From Corynebacterium sp. (GTDB lineage: Bacteria > Actinomycetota > Actinomycetes > Mycobacteriales > Mycobacteriaceae): a stretch of 64,000 nucleotides of DNA. Below the pieces are notes generated by a model, which saw nothing but the letters and a program-made list of their open reading frames with translations, was not told the DNA's origin and ran no database searches. Positions within the stretch are counted from its first letter, which is position 1; the number at the start of each line of letters is the position of its first letter. Location of the stretch: contig NZ_JAUNKO010000006.1 in assembly GCF_030532715.1 (NCBI RefSeq), forward strand, positions 209,383-273,382. Reading direction: 5' to 3'. Shown here in pieces: positions 45,379 to 54,617 of this stretch. The position numbers were made by a program, and so were the translations under genes.

Positions 45379-46082
45379 GGCAGCCTCCTAGCGACAAAAC
45401 CATCCGCAAGGATGTTCACGCCGTTGATCAGTGATTGGCCCTTGCTCATGGAATACTCGGTGTACAAAATATCCACCGGTTGCTCCGCCACCCGCCATTT
45501 GCGTTCGTCGATTTGGGCGACGAACTCGCTGGCATGGCTCATGCCATTCATTCGAATATTTAGTTCATCTGCCACCTTGCGGTTAAACACACGCAGGCCG
45601 TTATGGGCGTCGGTAAGCCCCAGCCGGCGAGTACGCGGGGACAGCAACACCACGGTGCGCAGCACCAGGCGTTTTATCCACGGCACTTGGTCGCCGGGAG
45701 CGCGTGGGCGGCCGAAACGCGTGCCCACAATAATGTCCTTGTCTTCGGTGCGCAGCCGCTCCAACATTGCCACCACGTCTTTTACTTGGTGTTGGCCGTC
45801 CGCATCAAAGGTGACAAAGTAGGCGGCCCCCGGTTGCGAGCGGGCATACTCCACGCCTGTTTGAATTGCCGCGCCTTGGCCCAAATTCACGGGGTGATTC
45901 ACAAGGTGCGCACCGGCGGCATGAATTCGCGCCGCAGAATCGTCTGAGGAGCCGTCATTGACCCCGACGATATTTGGAAATGTTTTCCGAGCATTGCGGA
46001 TAACATCTTCGATCACCGCGCCTTCATTGAAGCAGGGGATGACAAGCCAGGTGTCCTGGTAGTTTGAGGCAGTGGAATGCAT
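45375..46082 (-). CDS. Family 2 glycosyltransferase (DPM/DPG-synthase-like)
   Basis: 235-aa inverting glycosyltransferase. It begins TWLVIPCFNEGAVIEDVI, with DGSSDD (sugar-nucleotide binding) and VTFDADGQHQVKD (DxD-like metal site). Such enzymes transfer a sugar to polyprenyl phosphate or a lipid. The ATG at 46082 is chosen because GAGGAAC lies 6 bp ahead; an ATG 12 bp upstream is also in frame. Operon with the DUF2304 gene. Confidence 0.9.
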   Translation of the reverse strand: MHSTASNYQDTWLVIPCFNEGAVIEDVIRNARKTFPNIVGVNDGSSDDSAARIHAAGAHLVNHPVNLGQGAAIQTGVEYARSQPGAAYFVTFDADGQHQVKDVVAMLERLRTEDKDIIVGTRFGRPRAPGDQVPWIKRLVLRTVVLLSPRTRRLGLTDAHNGLRVFNRKVADELNIRMNGMSHASEFVAQIDERKWRVAEQPVDILYTEYSMSKGQSLINGVNILADGFVARRLP

Positions 46083-46113
46083 GATGTTCCTCATGCTAAC
46101 CCATTGCGGGAAA

Positions 46114-46911
46114 TTACCGGTGAAAGAGCCGCCTATACACTCGGTCTAGCGTTCGCGTAGGTAATAGTCGGTATCCCGTACGAAGCCCTAGATTTACCCA
46201 GGAACGCGGCCGTGAAACCAACCCATAGCGCACTAAGTTTCGCTGCATTTGGCGTTCTGCGGCGAACATTCCTTTTCCGGTTCGACGTTTTGTTTGCGTT
46301 GCCGAAGTGCGGAAATACGTCAACGGTTCCGTGAGGTTATGAAAACGTGAACCTTGCGCGAGAAGCCGGGCAAAGAGATCATAATCCTCCATATGGTGCA
46401 CATCCTGGTACCCGCCCGCGCGTTCCACCGCGGCGCGGCGCATCATGACGCTCGGATGGTTGACCGGGCTGTTGAGTTTGGCGTAACGCGCGATCTCCTC
46501 ATGGTTCGCAGGCAGCGTGCGAATGCCCTTAATGTTCGAGGTGGATTCCTCGAATTCCGCCATTGCGGTACCCACAACATCCACGCCGGGGTGCGCCGCA
46601 AGGTAGGCGAGTTGGCGCTCGAAGCGTTCGGGGTGGGCGATGTCGTCGGCGTCGAGACGCGCAACGAACTCGGTGCTGATCGTGGCAAGGCCCGCGGCGG
46701 CTGCAGGCCCCGCGCCTAGGTTCTGATCGAGGCGTACCACGCGCGCGCCGGAGTCTCCGATAATGCTTTCCAGCGCGTGCGGCAATGGGCCGTCCGCCAC
46801 CACCACGAGGTCGTCCGCGGGGCTCGTTTGCGCCGTTAAGCTGTTTAAACACGCCGAAAGTTCCGCGGGGGAAATGCGGTGATACACGGTAACCAAAGCA
46901 GCGAGCGACAT
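46114..46911 (-). CDS. Family 2 glycosyltransferase
   Basis: 265-aa GT2 enzyme with LAALVTVYHRISPAELSACL, VVADGPLP, ARLDADDIAHPERFERQL (DxD) and HHMEDYDLFARLL (catalytic acidic residues). Likely adds a sugar to an envelope glycan; the acceptor is unknown. TACACT lies 8 bp before the ATG, so a leaderless mRNA is likely. It is upstream of the other glycosyltransferase on the same strand. Confidence 0.9.
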   Translation of the reverse strand: MSLAALVTVYHRISPAELSACLNSLTAQTSPADDLVVVADGPLPHALESIIGDSGARVVRLDQNLGAGPAAAAGLATISTEFVARLDADDIAHPERFERQLAYLAAHPGVDVVGTAMAEFEESTSNIKGIRTLPANHEEIARYAKLNSPVNHPSVMMRRAAVERAGGYQDVHHMEDYDLFARLLAQGSRFHNLTEPLTYFRTSATQTKRRTGKGMFAAERQMQRNLVRYGLVSRPRSWVNLGLRTGYRLLPTRTLDRVYRRLFHR

Positions 46912-46948
46912 GGTTCAAAAGTGTAGCGCGTGCGCCGAGCAACGCCTA

Positions 46949-46977
46949 TTGACAGCACACTGTCAACGTGACACGAT
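46949..46977 (+). promoter_or_regulatory. Promoter with overlapping palindromic operator, DJ-1/marR operon
   Basis: TTGACAG-CACA-CTGTCAA (46949-46966) is a perfect 7-bp inverted repeat. Its first half is also a consensus -35 (TTGACA); CACGAT (46972-46977) with a 17-bp spacer fits as -10. This is the expected layout for a MarR repressor site. Confidence 0.7.
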
Positions 46978-47036
46978 GCAGCCCACACCTATCGACGCCG
47001 CGCACGACCGCGCCCAACACTACCGGAGGTTACCTC

Positions 47037-47657
47037 TTGTCACACGAACGAAAGATCGGGTTGTACGTCACCGACACGATGGCCGATTGGGAATACGCCT
47101 ACCTGACCACCCAAATCGCAGAGGCCGAGCAGTGCAAACCAGGCCGGTTTAGCCTCGAATTCGTCGGCGACGCGCCCGTGCGTTCGTTGGGTGGGTTGTA
47201 TGTTGCTCCAACCATGACCATCTCCCAAGGCAATAACCTAGACGCGTTGATCATCCCCGGCGCTTCCACCTACCACGCCGGCCACGAGGACCTAGCCGAA
47301 CTCGTAGGCACGCTGCTTGGGCGGGACGTGCCGGTGGCGGCAATTTGCGGCGCCACCTTCTTCCTCGCCCGCAATGGGTGGCTGGACGAGCGCAAACACA
47401 CCTCCAACGTGTTGGAATATCTACAGAGCAGCGGCTATGCAGGCAGCGAAAACTACGTGGATGAGGCGGTGGTGACAGACCGCGGCGTGACCACCGCCGG
47501 AGGCATACACCCCGTGCAATTTACCGCCGAGGTGATGCGCGTGATTGGCCTGTACCCGCAAGCCATCATCGATTCTTGGGAGCAGCTGTACCTCACCGGC
47601 GAAAGCGAGCATTACGCAACCATGATGAAGGCCTTCGATGACTGGCAGCATACGTAA
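47037..47657 (+). CDS. DJ-1/PfpI family protein
   Basis: 206-aa class I glutamine amidotransferase-like protein. It begins KIGLYVTDTMADWEYAYL, has the nucleophile elbow VAAICGATFFLARNG (Cys in ICGAT) and GGIHPVQFTAEVM later. It could be a glyoxalase, chaperone or amidase-like enzyme. TTG at 47037 is taken as start because GGAGG lies 7 bp ahead and upstream frames lack support. It overlaps the marR gene by 20 bp. Confidence 0.88.
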   Translation: MSHERKIGLYVTDTMADWEYAYLTTQIAEAEQCKPGRFSLEFVGDAPVRSLGGLYVAPTMTISQGNNLDALIIPGASTYHAGHEDLAELVGTLLGRDVPVAAICGATFFLARNGWLDERKHTSNVLEYLQSSGYAGSENYVDEAVVTDRGVTTAGGIHPVQFTAEVMRVIGLYPQAIIDSWEQLYLTGESEHYATMMKAFDDWQHT

Positions 47658-48117
47658 CGACGATGCCCTCAACTCACTGGTGGCGCCAGTTATAGAACTC
47701 CACGCCGAATTCGTCCAGGCTGCCCGGGTGATCAGTGGCCCGCACAGCCTCACCCCGGCGCAATGGCAGGTGCTCGGCGCCATCGTGGAACAACCGTACC
47801 CAGTCGCGGAAATCGCCCGGACTATCGGACTCGGCCTGGCTCGACAAAGCGTGCAGCGCGTTGCCGATGACCTCGTGGCACGCGGTTGGGCGTACTGGCG
47901 GAACAACCCAAAACACCGCAAAGCGAAACTTTTGGTACCTACCCCGCGCGGCGCGGCCGCGGTGTCGGACATGCGCCGCGATTACCATGATTGGGCGTTG
48001 CGTGTTGGTGCAGCGATCGGCGCGGATCAGCTTGCCGAATTCCAACACATAGTCGAAACCTTGGTGGCGGCTTCCCAGGACTTCCGTGCAGACTACAGCG
48101 CACCCACCGACGGTTGA
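47638..48117 (+). CDS. MarR-family transcription regulator
   Basis: 159-aa winged-helix regulator: LTPAQWQVLGAIVEQPYPVAEIARTIGLGLARQSVQRVADDLVARGW is the DNA-binding part, with a basic wing (NPKHRKAKLLVPTPRG). It follows the DJ-1 gene with a 20-bp overlap and probably binds the palindrome at 46949-46966. Its stop overlaps the convergent membrane-protein gene by 25 bp. Confidence 0.9.
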   Translation: MTGSIRNDDALNSLVAPVIELHAEFVQAARVISGPHSLTPAQWQVLGAIVEQPYPVAEIARTIGLGLARQSVQRVADDLVARGWAYWRNNPKHRKAKLLVPTPRGAAAVSDMRRDYHDWALRVGAAIGADQLAEFQHIVETLVAASQDFRADYSAPTDG

Positions 48118-49301
48118 TGGTGGCGGCGCGACAACGCCGCGGCGAGGTGGAGCGATACCCCTGATAGGGGTCCCACCGTGAGCGCTAGGCACACTCGCCA
48201 CACCAGATCCAGCGGCAGCAGCAGCGCGGCGAAGGCGACCGCCGTGGCCAGCACCCATCCCAGCAGGTAGATGCGGTGGCGTTCATTGGCCAACATGGCT
48301 GTGCCGGTGATTATCAGTGCCCCCGTGCATGCCGACGCCATGGTCAGTACCGCAAGAATATTCCCCGGCACGAACATGTCTTCGCGGAAAAACAGGCGCA
48401 TGAGCCACGGCCCGATCAGCCATGCGGCAGCCGCGCCGACCAGCCCCACACCGAAGACCGCCGCGAGCGGTTGCGCCAGCGCCTTTGGCTGCCGCATGAA
48501 GCGCACAATGAGTGCCGATTGGAAGCGTTGCAGTGGCACGAGGATTGGCGCGCGCGTCAGCGTAATGGCCATGATGATGCCGCCGAGGGTGACCGCAGCG
48601 CCCGCTGAGGTTTCTGAAGTGCCTTTCACCAGCGTGGGAAAACCAGTGATCAGTGCGGCCGACGCCCCCGTGGCGGTCATGGTTGCCGCCACTCGCCGCG
48701 CAAACAGCCGGGGGTTGACATCCGTGGGTTGGCGCAGCGCTTCCCGCGCGCTTTTCGACACCGCGAGCACCACCACCCAGCTCGCGGCGCCGATTACGGT
48801 GACCACAATGAACACCAGCAAGCCCCAGCCGAACCACCAAGCGAGGATCACCAGTGCTAGCCGTACCCCGGAATCAAGCGCCACCAGCCACGCGTAGTGC
48901 TTCCACAATTGCATTGCGGACAGTGCGCCGCTGAGCACCGCTTGGTAGGTATAGCTCACCAGGCCCAATGCCATGAGCCCGACCGCCACCGGATGGTAGG
49001 AACTCAACAACAATACGATCCACACTGGGCCAGTTGCCACCACCAGCGCGGCCGTGACCAGCGCCAGTACGGTACCCAATCGGAGCGGTCGAGCGGTGCC
49101 TGTCGGGTTGGAGCGCCCCGCGCCGACCGCGCGGGTGGTTTCCTGCATGAGGCCATCCAGCAACCCCGTCAACGCGAAAAACAGTCCCCAATAGGCGGCG
49201 AATTCGGCGGTGAGCCGTTCCCCCAACGCCCACGAGGCCACAATCAGCAGCACAAAGCCAGACGCCGCCGCGAACACGGTAGCGAAGCTTAGAAATTTCA
49301 T
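48093..49301 (-). CDS. Polytopic membrane protein, flippase-like
   Basis: 402-aa protein with about 12 membrane helices. Layout and composition resemble the polysaccharide flippase/MOP superfamily (paired six-helix halves, charged loops such as SKSAREALRQPTD), but no diagnostic motif is clear. The ATG at 49301 overlaps the M1 peptidase stop by 4 bp; a longer frame upstream is only a shadow. With two glycosyltransferases 2 kb away a role in exporting an envelope glycan or lipid is plausible (inference). Confidence 0.75.
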   Translation of the reverse strand: MKFLSFATVFAAASGFVLLIVASWALGERLTAEFAAYWGLFFALTGLLDGLMQETTRAVGAGRSNPTGTARPLRLGTVLALVTAALVVATGPVWIVLLLSSYHPVAVGLMALGLVSYTYQAVLSGALSAMQLWKHYAWLVALDSGVRLALVILAWWFGWGLLVFIVVTVIGAASWVVVLAVSKSAREALRQPTDVNPRLFARRVAATMTATGASAALITGFPTLVKGTSETSAGAAVTLGGIIMAITLTRAPILVPLQRFQSALIVRFMRQPKALAQPLAAVFGVGLVGAAAAWLIGPWLMRLFFREDMFVPGNILAVLTMASACTGALIITGTAMLANERHRIYLLGWVLATAVAFAALLLPLDLVWRVCLALTVGPLSGVSLHLAAALSRRHHQPSVGAL

Positions 49302-50653
49302 GCGCGAGCCTCGGGGAACGGGGGCAATTCCAGCCGATACAACCACGCCTGCCACAACGCATGGAACTCCGTAAGGGGAATGCGCTCCTCCGCGCACGCA
49401 ATTTCGCACGCCAGCCGCAAGTCCATCGGCTCCACCACACCATAGCTGCCGGCGGCGACGTAGCGTCGCACCATGCGGAAGAAGGCGGCGTCGCCAAGCA
49501 AACAACGGATGGCGTGCACGGTCAAAGCGCCACGCTTATACACGCGGTCGTCGAACATGAGGCGCGGGCCGGGATCCGCAAGCAGGAGGTCCTTGGGCAG
49601 GCGGCGCAAAATATCGTAGTGGTGCCGGGCTGGAAAATCTCCGGTAGTACGTTCGAACCATAGCCATTCCGCGTAGCAGGCGAACCCCTCGTTGAGCCAA
49701 ATATCGTTCCATTGCGCCAAGCCCAAGGAATTCCCAAACCACTGGTGGCTGAGCTCGTGGGCGATCAGCCGCTCCCACTTCCCATTGGCGTGATTACGGC
49801 CGAAAATGGAAAGCTCTTGAGCTTCCAGGGGGATCTCAAGGTCATCTTCGGTGAGCACAATGCTGTACCGGTGAAACGGGTACGGGCCAAAAAGTTCGCA
49901 AAACAGTTCCAGCATGCGGAGCTGCCCGACGAAGGCGCGTGTGAAGTCGCCGCGCGCCCCCCGCGGCAGGTACGCCACCACGGGCACCGGTTGCGCCGCC
50001 AGCGTCACCTGCTCAAATTCTCCCACCAGCACGGTGGCGAGGTAGCTGGCCATGGCGTGCGAAGACCGGTAATGCCAGGTCGTGCGAGACCCGTGCCTGC
50101 GTTTACCCACCAGCGCCCCATTGGCCACCACCGTGTATGGATTATCGCAGGTCACCACGATATCGTAGAAAGCCTTTTCGTCCGGGGTGTCGTCGCACGG
50201 GAACCAGCTGGGTGCCCCGTTGGGTTGGCTGGCAACCAGCGAGCCATTTTCCAGCTCCTCCCAACCGAGCGTGCCCCATTGGGTGCGCACCGCAGTGGGT
50301 TTCCCGGAATAACTAATGTGCAGCACAAATTCTTGGTCGACCGGGATTGGCGTGGCAAAGATAATCCGCAGCTTGCCGTGCGATTGCGCAAAGCGCTTCA
50401 CCTGAATGTTTACTCCGGCAGTGCCTTGGGCCACCACCTGCGATACCCGCAGCTGCGGCACCAGATCCAAGGTGAGCTCCCGCAGCGGCACATAATTGTC
50501 CATGCTGAGCGACGCCGTGCCCTGCAGGTAATTCGAATTCACCCGGTATTGCAACGCCAGGCCATAGTGGCGCACGTGGAACCCCAAGTTGAAGTAGACG
50601 CCGGTGTAGGAGTCCCGCACGCCGGGGATTGGTGTTGAACGCAGCCGTTTCAT
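49298..50653 (-). CDS. M1-family zinc metallopeptidase
   Basis: 451-aa aminopeptidase-like enzyme. The zinc site is HELSHQWFGN with Glu in WLNEGFACYAEWLW 18 residues on. The N-terminal beta-sandwich includes PNGAPSWFPCDDTPDEKA. The exopeptidase signature before the zinc site (GAMEN in classical members) is replaced by a divergent stretch (LEIPLEAQELSIFG). Only the first half of a classical M1 protein is present (no ERAP-like helical C-domain), usual for this short actinobacterial group. ATGA overlaps join it to both neighbours. Confidence 0.92.
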   Translation of the reverse strand: MKRLRSTPIPGVRDSYTGVYFNLGFHVRHYGLALQYRVNSNYLQGTASLSMDNYVPLRELTLDLVPQLRVSQVVAQGTAGVNIQVKRFAQSHGKLRIIFATPIPVDQEFVLHISYSGKPTAVRTQWGTLGWEELENGSLVASQPNGAPSWFPCDDTPDEKAFYDIVVTCDNPYTVVANGALVGKRRHGSRTTWHYRSSHAMASYLATVLVGEFEQVTLAAQPVPVVAYLPRGARGDFTRAFVGQLRMLELFCELFGPYPFHRYSIVLTEDDLEIPLEAQELSIFGRNHANGKWERLIAHELSHQWFGNSLGLAQWNDIWLNEGFACYAEWLWFERTTGDFPARHHYDILRRLPKDLLLADPGPRLMFDDRVYKRGALTVHAIRCLLGDAAFFRMVRRYVAAGSYGVVEPMDLRLACEIACAEERIPLTEFHALWQAWLYRLELPPFPEARA

Positions 50654-52722
50654 TCCGTGAAGCCTCCCGAAACGCTTTCCAAATGTTCGACGAGCCAGGC
50701 GGCCACGATCGACTCCACGCGGGCCGTCTGCGCATTGTCGGCAGCCCCCGCATGCCCACCTTCAATGTTCTCCACATAGTCCACGGGCTGCCCGGCGTCC
50801 CCCAACGCCGCGGCGAAGAGGCGTGCGTGGGCGGGGTGGACGCGGTCGTCGCGAGTTGAAGTAGTGATCAACACCGGTGGGTACGGGCGCTGCGCGCGTG
50901 GAACCACCTGGTGGAGTGGGGAATACCGTTCCAGCACCGCCCGCTCCTGTGGATTGTCAGGGTCTCCGTACTCCGCCATCCAGCTCGCCCCGGCCAGCCA
51001 CGTGTGATAGCGCAACATATCAGTGAGCGGGACCTGGGACACCGCCGCCCCCAGCGCCTCCGGGTAGCGGGTCAGCGCCACCGCGGACAATAAGCCACCG
51101 TTGGAGCCACCGCGAATGCCGATCTGCGCGCTGGTGCTCAACCCGCGCGCCGCAAGGTCCTCGAGCACCGCACGGTGATCTTCAAAAACCTTTTCGCGCT
51201 GCGTTTTGGTGACCGTCCGATGCCACTCCGGCCCGAATTCCCCGCCCCCGCGCAAATTCGCCTGCACATACAGGTTGCCGCGCTCCAGCCACAGGCCGCG
51301 GATAGCGGAGTAACCGGGCAGCAACGGCACCTCAAACCCGCCGTAGGCATACACCAACGCCGGAACCGGGCTTGCAGAAGGCCGGCCCACCACAAAATAC
51401 GGGATGCGCGTACCGTCTGCCGACGTCGCCCAATACTGGTGCGTTTCCACCCCGCGAGCGTCGAAAAGCTCGGGGGCCTGGCGGACGGGCTGCCACGTTG
51501 CGGGGTCTGCGGCGTCGCCAAGCACGAGCGTCGTGGGCTGCGTAAACGAACTCCAGTACAGCCACAGCTCATTATCCCGCAGCGGCGACGAATCAATCAC
51601 CTCAACCGAAGCTAACTCCGGCACCGGCAACGACTCCTCCTCCCAACACCCAAGCCGGAACCGCAACAACCGCGACGCCACCGTATCCAACAGCGACACC
51701 ACCACAAAATCCTTGGTAAACCGCAGCTTCCCCAAGGAACACGAAGCCGACGGCGTCACCAACGGCCGGAGGCGCGCCGCACCGGCCATAAATTCCGCGA
51801 ACTTCACCACGCCTAACCCCCCGGCAGCAATCCCCTGAAACTCCCGCCGCGGCGCCACAAACAACCACTCCCGATGCAGCCACACCTCCGCATCTTCCGG
51901 TACATCAACCTTGGACAACCCCTGCGCTCCGGTAGCTACAAACACCTCGCTCCGGTAAAAATCCAACGCCCGCTGCACCACAATACGCTCCCAACCAGGC
52001 GTATTATCCGACCACGCGCCCACCGCGACATCCGAACGTTCCCCGGCGAAAAACAACTCCGCTTCCGCCAGCGGAACCCCCCGACGCCACACATACACCC
52101 GCGCCGGGTAACCCGAATCTGTCAGCGAACCTTCACCCATGTCGGTGCTCACCAACAAGGTGTCCTGGTCCACCCAGCTCACATCCGATTTCGCCTCCGG
52201 TAAAACAAACGCATCCTCCGTAACAAACTCGCCGGAGACAAGATCAAACTCCCGCAACACCGACGCATCCGCTCCGCCGCGCGACAGGCGCACCAACGCC
52301 CGATCATACGAAGGAGACAGCACGTGGGCGCCCTTCCACACCCAAGGTTCGTCCTCCGCTGCTGCGAGCGCGTCTAGGTCAACCAGCACCTGCCAATTCG
52401 GCGCGCCAGCCGCATAACTCTCTGGATCCGAAGCACGCCATAGGCCTCGCGGATGTTCCGCATCGCGCCAGAAATTAAACAAGCGTTCCCCGCGGCGTAT
52501 CGGGAATGGGATGCGATCATCTGTGTCAAGAATTTCCCGAATTCGCCGTTCAAAATTCCCCCGCAATGGGCGCGCATCAAGCGCCGACACCGTGCGCTGC
52601 GTTTCCGCCTCGGCCCACGCCAGCACATCAGGATGCTCAACCTCAATCATCGCCTCGGCGGGAGGGTGCGGGGATGCGGTTTGTTTGGCGTGCGGGGTGG
52701 GGCGTGGCGCGGGAGACGTCAT
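50650..52722 (-). CDS. S9 prolyl oligopeptidase family protein
   Basis: 690-aa serine peptidase. An N-terminal beta-propeller covers about the first 400 residues. The catalytic domain has YAYGGFEVPLLPGYS and GIRGGSNGGLL (nucleophile Ser), followed by DDRVHPAHARLFA (Asp) and GGHAG (His). It is probably cytoplasmic, as no signal peptide is seen. TACACT lies 9 bp before the ATG, so the leader would be very short. First gene of an operon with the M1 peptidase and the flippase-like gene. Confidence 0.93.
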   Translation of the reverse strand: MTSPAPRPTPHAKQTASPHPPAEAMIEVEHPDVLAWAEAETQRTVSALDARPLRGNFERRIREILDTDDRIPFPIRRGERLFNFWRDAEHPRGLWRASDPESYAAGAPNWQVLVDLDALAAAEDEPWVWKGAHVLSPSYDRALVRLSRGGADASVLREFDLVSGEFVTEDAFVLPEAKSDVSWVDQDTLLVSTDMGEGSLTDSGYPARVYVWRRGVPLAEAELFFAGERSDVAVGAWSDNTPGWERIVVQRALDFYRSEVFVATGAQGLSKVDVPEDAEVWLHREWLFVAPRREFQGIAAGGLGVVKFAEFMAGAARLRPLVTPSASCSLGKLRFTKDFVVVSLLDTVASRLLRFRLGCWEEESLPVPELASVEVIDSSPLRDNELWLYWSSFTQPTTLVLGDAADPATWQPVRQAPELFDARGVETHQYWATSADGTRIPYFVVGRPSASPVPALVYAYGGFEVPLLPGYSAIRGLWLERGNLYVQANLRGGGEFGPEWHRTVTKTQREKVFEDHRAVLEDLAARGLSTSAQIGIRGGSNGGLLSAVALTRYPEALGAAVSQVPLTDMLRYHTWLAGASWMAEYGDPDNPQERAVLERYSPLHQVVPRAQRPYPPVLITTSTRDDRVHPAHARLFAAALGDAGQPVDYVENIEGGHAGAADNAQTARVESIVAAWLVEHLESVSGGFTE

Positions 52723-52863
52723 AAACTTAGTAGTGTACGCCTTGGCCGTTGCGGGCCGTGAGCCTACCAGCCGTATTGTGGGGTTCGGTGGGATATTGGC
52801 TCACGCGCCGTATGGGTTGGTCCGTGGCTGGATGCGCGGCGCATAGTGCGCTAGACACACAAA

Positions 52864-52905
52864 ACTCCCCGCCTGTTGATGGAGATCAACGTGCGGGGAG
52901 CGGGG
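52864..52905 (-). terminator. Terminator after the first mycolyltransferase
   Basis: CTCCCCGC (52865-52872) pairs with GCGGGGAG (52893-52900), with an inner stem GTTGAT/ATCAAC. On the minus strand the stem is followed by TTTTG. Confidence 0.78.
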
Positions 52906-52943
52906 TGCCGGTGGGGCGTTGAAAGCCTCAGCCTGGCATCGAA

Positions 52944-54008
52944 TTACTTATTGAACGCGCGCTCAAACGTGGGCCACGAAGTGCGCAGGTCCTCTTCCCA
53001 ATAACCCCAAGAGTGAGTGCCGGTGGGGCGGAACTTGAAGTCGCCGGGGACGCCGACCTGATCCATCTTTGCCTTCAGGTCGTGGGTGCACTGGTTCGTA
53101 GCGGCTTCGATGGCGCCGCCTAGGATCTTCACGTTTGCCTGTGCGATCGAGTTGTTGTTCAACCGTGGGTTGGACAACATGTCGTACTCGCCGGACATGC
53201 CGGAGCCGTTAGATACGTACACCTCGGTGCCGCGCAACTTCTCGGCATTGATCAGGGCGTCGTTGTAGTGCCACAGCTCGGTGCCCAGCGGGCCCCACAT
53301 TTGCTCACGGTTCACATTCCCGCGCTTGAGGGTCTCATCCAAGTACCACACGGCGGTGCCACGCGAAGTAGCAGCACAACCGGAGTAGGAGCCCACAGCG
53401 TCATAGAAGCCTTGCTGGTGCTGCGCGTACAACAAGGAGGTGGTGCCCGTCATGGACATGCCGACGATGGCGCGCTTGTTGTTCGCCTTCAGGTAGCTTT
53501 CGATCGGGCCGGGTAGCTCCTTGGTAAGGAACGTCTCCCACATTTGCTTGCCGCCGAGTTCCGGAACCTCGGAAACCCAGTCGGTGTAGTAGGAGAATTT
53601 GCCGGACATTGGCATGACCACGTTGACGTTCTTCTCGCGGTAGAAGTCAACGACATCGGTTTGCATGATCCAGTTGGCAATGCCCTCGCCGCCGTCGGCG
53701 CCGTTCAACAGATAGATCGTTGGGCGATCCGCATCTTTGGCGGGGATGACCACGAATGGGACATCGCGCTGCATCGACGGGGAGAACGCCCAAATTTCGC
53801 GGACATCGTCACGGCCGGCGACCTTCTGGCGCCACGTCGGCTCTGGAACATCCGTGCGGGCATTCGGGTTGATGGTGGCGAGCGGGATGTCACCAGCAAC
53901 TTGAGCAGGGGTCAACTCGGCGGCGGTAGCGGAACCAACGGACGCCAAGGCGGCTGCGGCCATGGCGAATGCGGTTACCGGGGCGGCAAGACGGCGCGCT
54001 AGGTTCAT
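52944..54008 (-). CDS. Trehalose corynomycolyltransferase (antigen 85-like), copy 1
   Basis: 354-aa secreted enzyme that transfers mycolic acids from trehalose monomycolate to trehalose or cell-wall arabinan. A signal peptide (AFAMAAAALASVGSATAA) is followed by the esterase-like alpha/beta fold. The nucleophile is in VGMSMTGTTS, and the His is in PTGTHSWGYW near the end. Two Cys (SGCAAT and NQCTHD) may pair. AGAAAGAAG lies before the ATG. The gene shares a 261-bp identical block with copy 2. C. glutamicum has cmt genes in a comparable place. Confidence 0.95.
   Translation of the reverse strand: MNLARRLAAPVTAFAMAAAALASVGSATAAELTPAQVAGDIPLATINPNARTDVPEPTWRQKVAGRDDVREIWAFSPSMQRDVPFVVIPAKDADRPTIYLLNGADGGEGIANWIMQTDVVDFYREKNVNVVMPMSGKFSYYTDWVSEVPELGGKQMWETFLTKELPGPIESYLKANNKRAIVGMSMTGTTSLLYAQHQQGFYDAVGSYSGCAATSRGTAVWYLDETLKRGNVNREQMWGPLGTELWHYNDALINAEKLRGTEVYVSNGSGMSGEYDMLSNPRLNNNSIAQANVKILGGAIEAATNQCTHDLKAKMDQVGVPGDFKFRPTGTHSWGYWEEDLRTSWPTFERAFNK
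53017..53277 (-). repeat. 261-bp exact repeat, copy 1
   Basis: Identical base for base to 54691-54951. It covers the C-terminal catalytic region of both mycolyltransferases, including codons for DMLSNPRLNNNSIAQAN and NQCTHDLKAKMDQVG. Flanking sequence is clearly more diverged, which suggests recent gene conversion. Confidence 0.95.
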
Positions 54009-54087
54009 GATGCTTCTTTCTGCGTTTCTGCGTGCGGGGCTACTATCTACAAGCCTTCAACAAGCAATGCAACGGTTTCAGTTCACA

Positions 54088-54099
54088 CTACGTTAACAT
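54088..54099 (-). promoter_or_regulatory. Shared 12-bp motif upstream of mycolyltransferase copy 1
   Basis: CTACGTTAACAT (plus strand) lies 80 bp before the ATG and recurs before copy 2 at 81 bp. It contains the palindrome GTTAAC. In both cases it lies 39 bp upstream of a -10-like hexamer (TAGATA at 54044-54049 here), so a regulator site just upstream of the -35 region is likely. Confidence 0.55.
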
Positions 54100-54556
54100 T
54101 GTTGCGAAGTTATTTCGCCCTCGCGTGCCAAAAATTTAGGTATCTGGGGCGGCGTCAACGGTCGTTCGGCGGGGGAACCTATCAGATTGGGCGCAGTAGG
54201 ATTGCCGCCCGTATGTTTGGAAGCGTTTTCGCTGCAAGGCGGATGTTTAGAAGATTTTCTAACACATGTTTGGGCGGGTTCTGGAGCCGTGATGAGGGGT
54301 ATTGCGGGTGGTGCAGCCACAATGAGTGATTTGTCTCATTGCACGGTGAATTGTGAGAAATTTGCGTACTGCATGCCCCTTCGGATGGGCTGGCGGGAGG
54401 ATGCTGAGAGATTGTTAGCTTAAGGCTTCCCAAGACTGCTTGGCTGTGCGAATGGGCCGCACGTACCGGCGGTGTGGAAAATGAAGAAAATTGCGCTCAG
54501 CAGGGCTGTAGGCGTGCAGCCATGGCAGCACGCCCGCGGCAGATGAGATACAAAAG
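54100..54556. other. Intergenic stretch between mycolyltransferases, no gene seen
   Basis: About 460 bp with lower GC than its surroundings. Short frames cross it on both strands but none has a ribosome binding site with protein-like composition. It may be a relic of the duplication that made the two mycolyltransferases. Confidence 0.5.
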
Positions 54557-54601
54557 ACCCCCGAGGCCTCGCCGCTTCCGTGCGGGAGGTTCGGGGGTTT
54601 T
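54557..54601 (-). terminator. Terminator after the second mycolyltransferase
   Basis: ACCCCCGA (54557-54564) pairs with TCGGGGGT (54591-54598), with imperfect pairing inside. On the minus strand it is followed by CTTTTG. Confidence 0.75.
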
Positions 54602-54617
54602 GGTCTAGCGCGAAGAG

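Noticed and set aside
54099-54423. Short plus-strand frames between the mycolyltransferases
   Set aside because: No ribosome binding site, unusual Cys/Trp pattern and no protein-like domains; probably non-coding.
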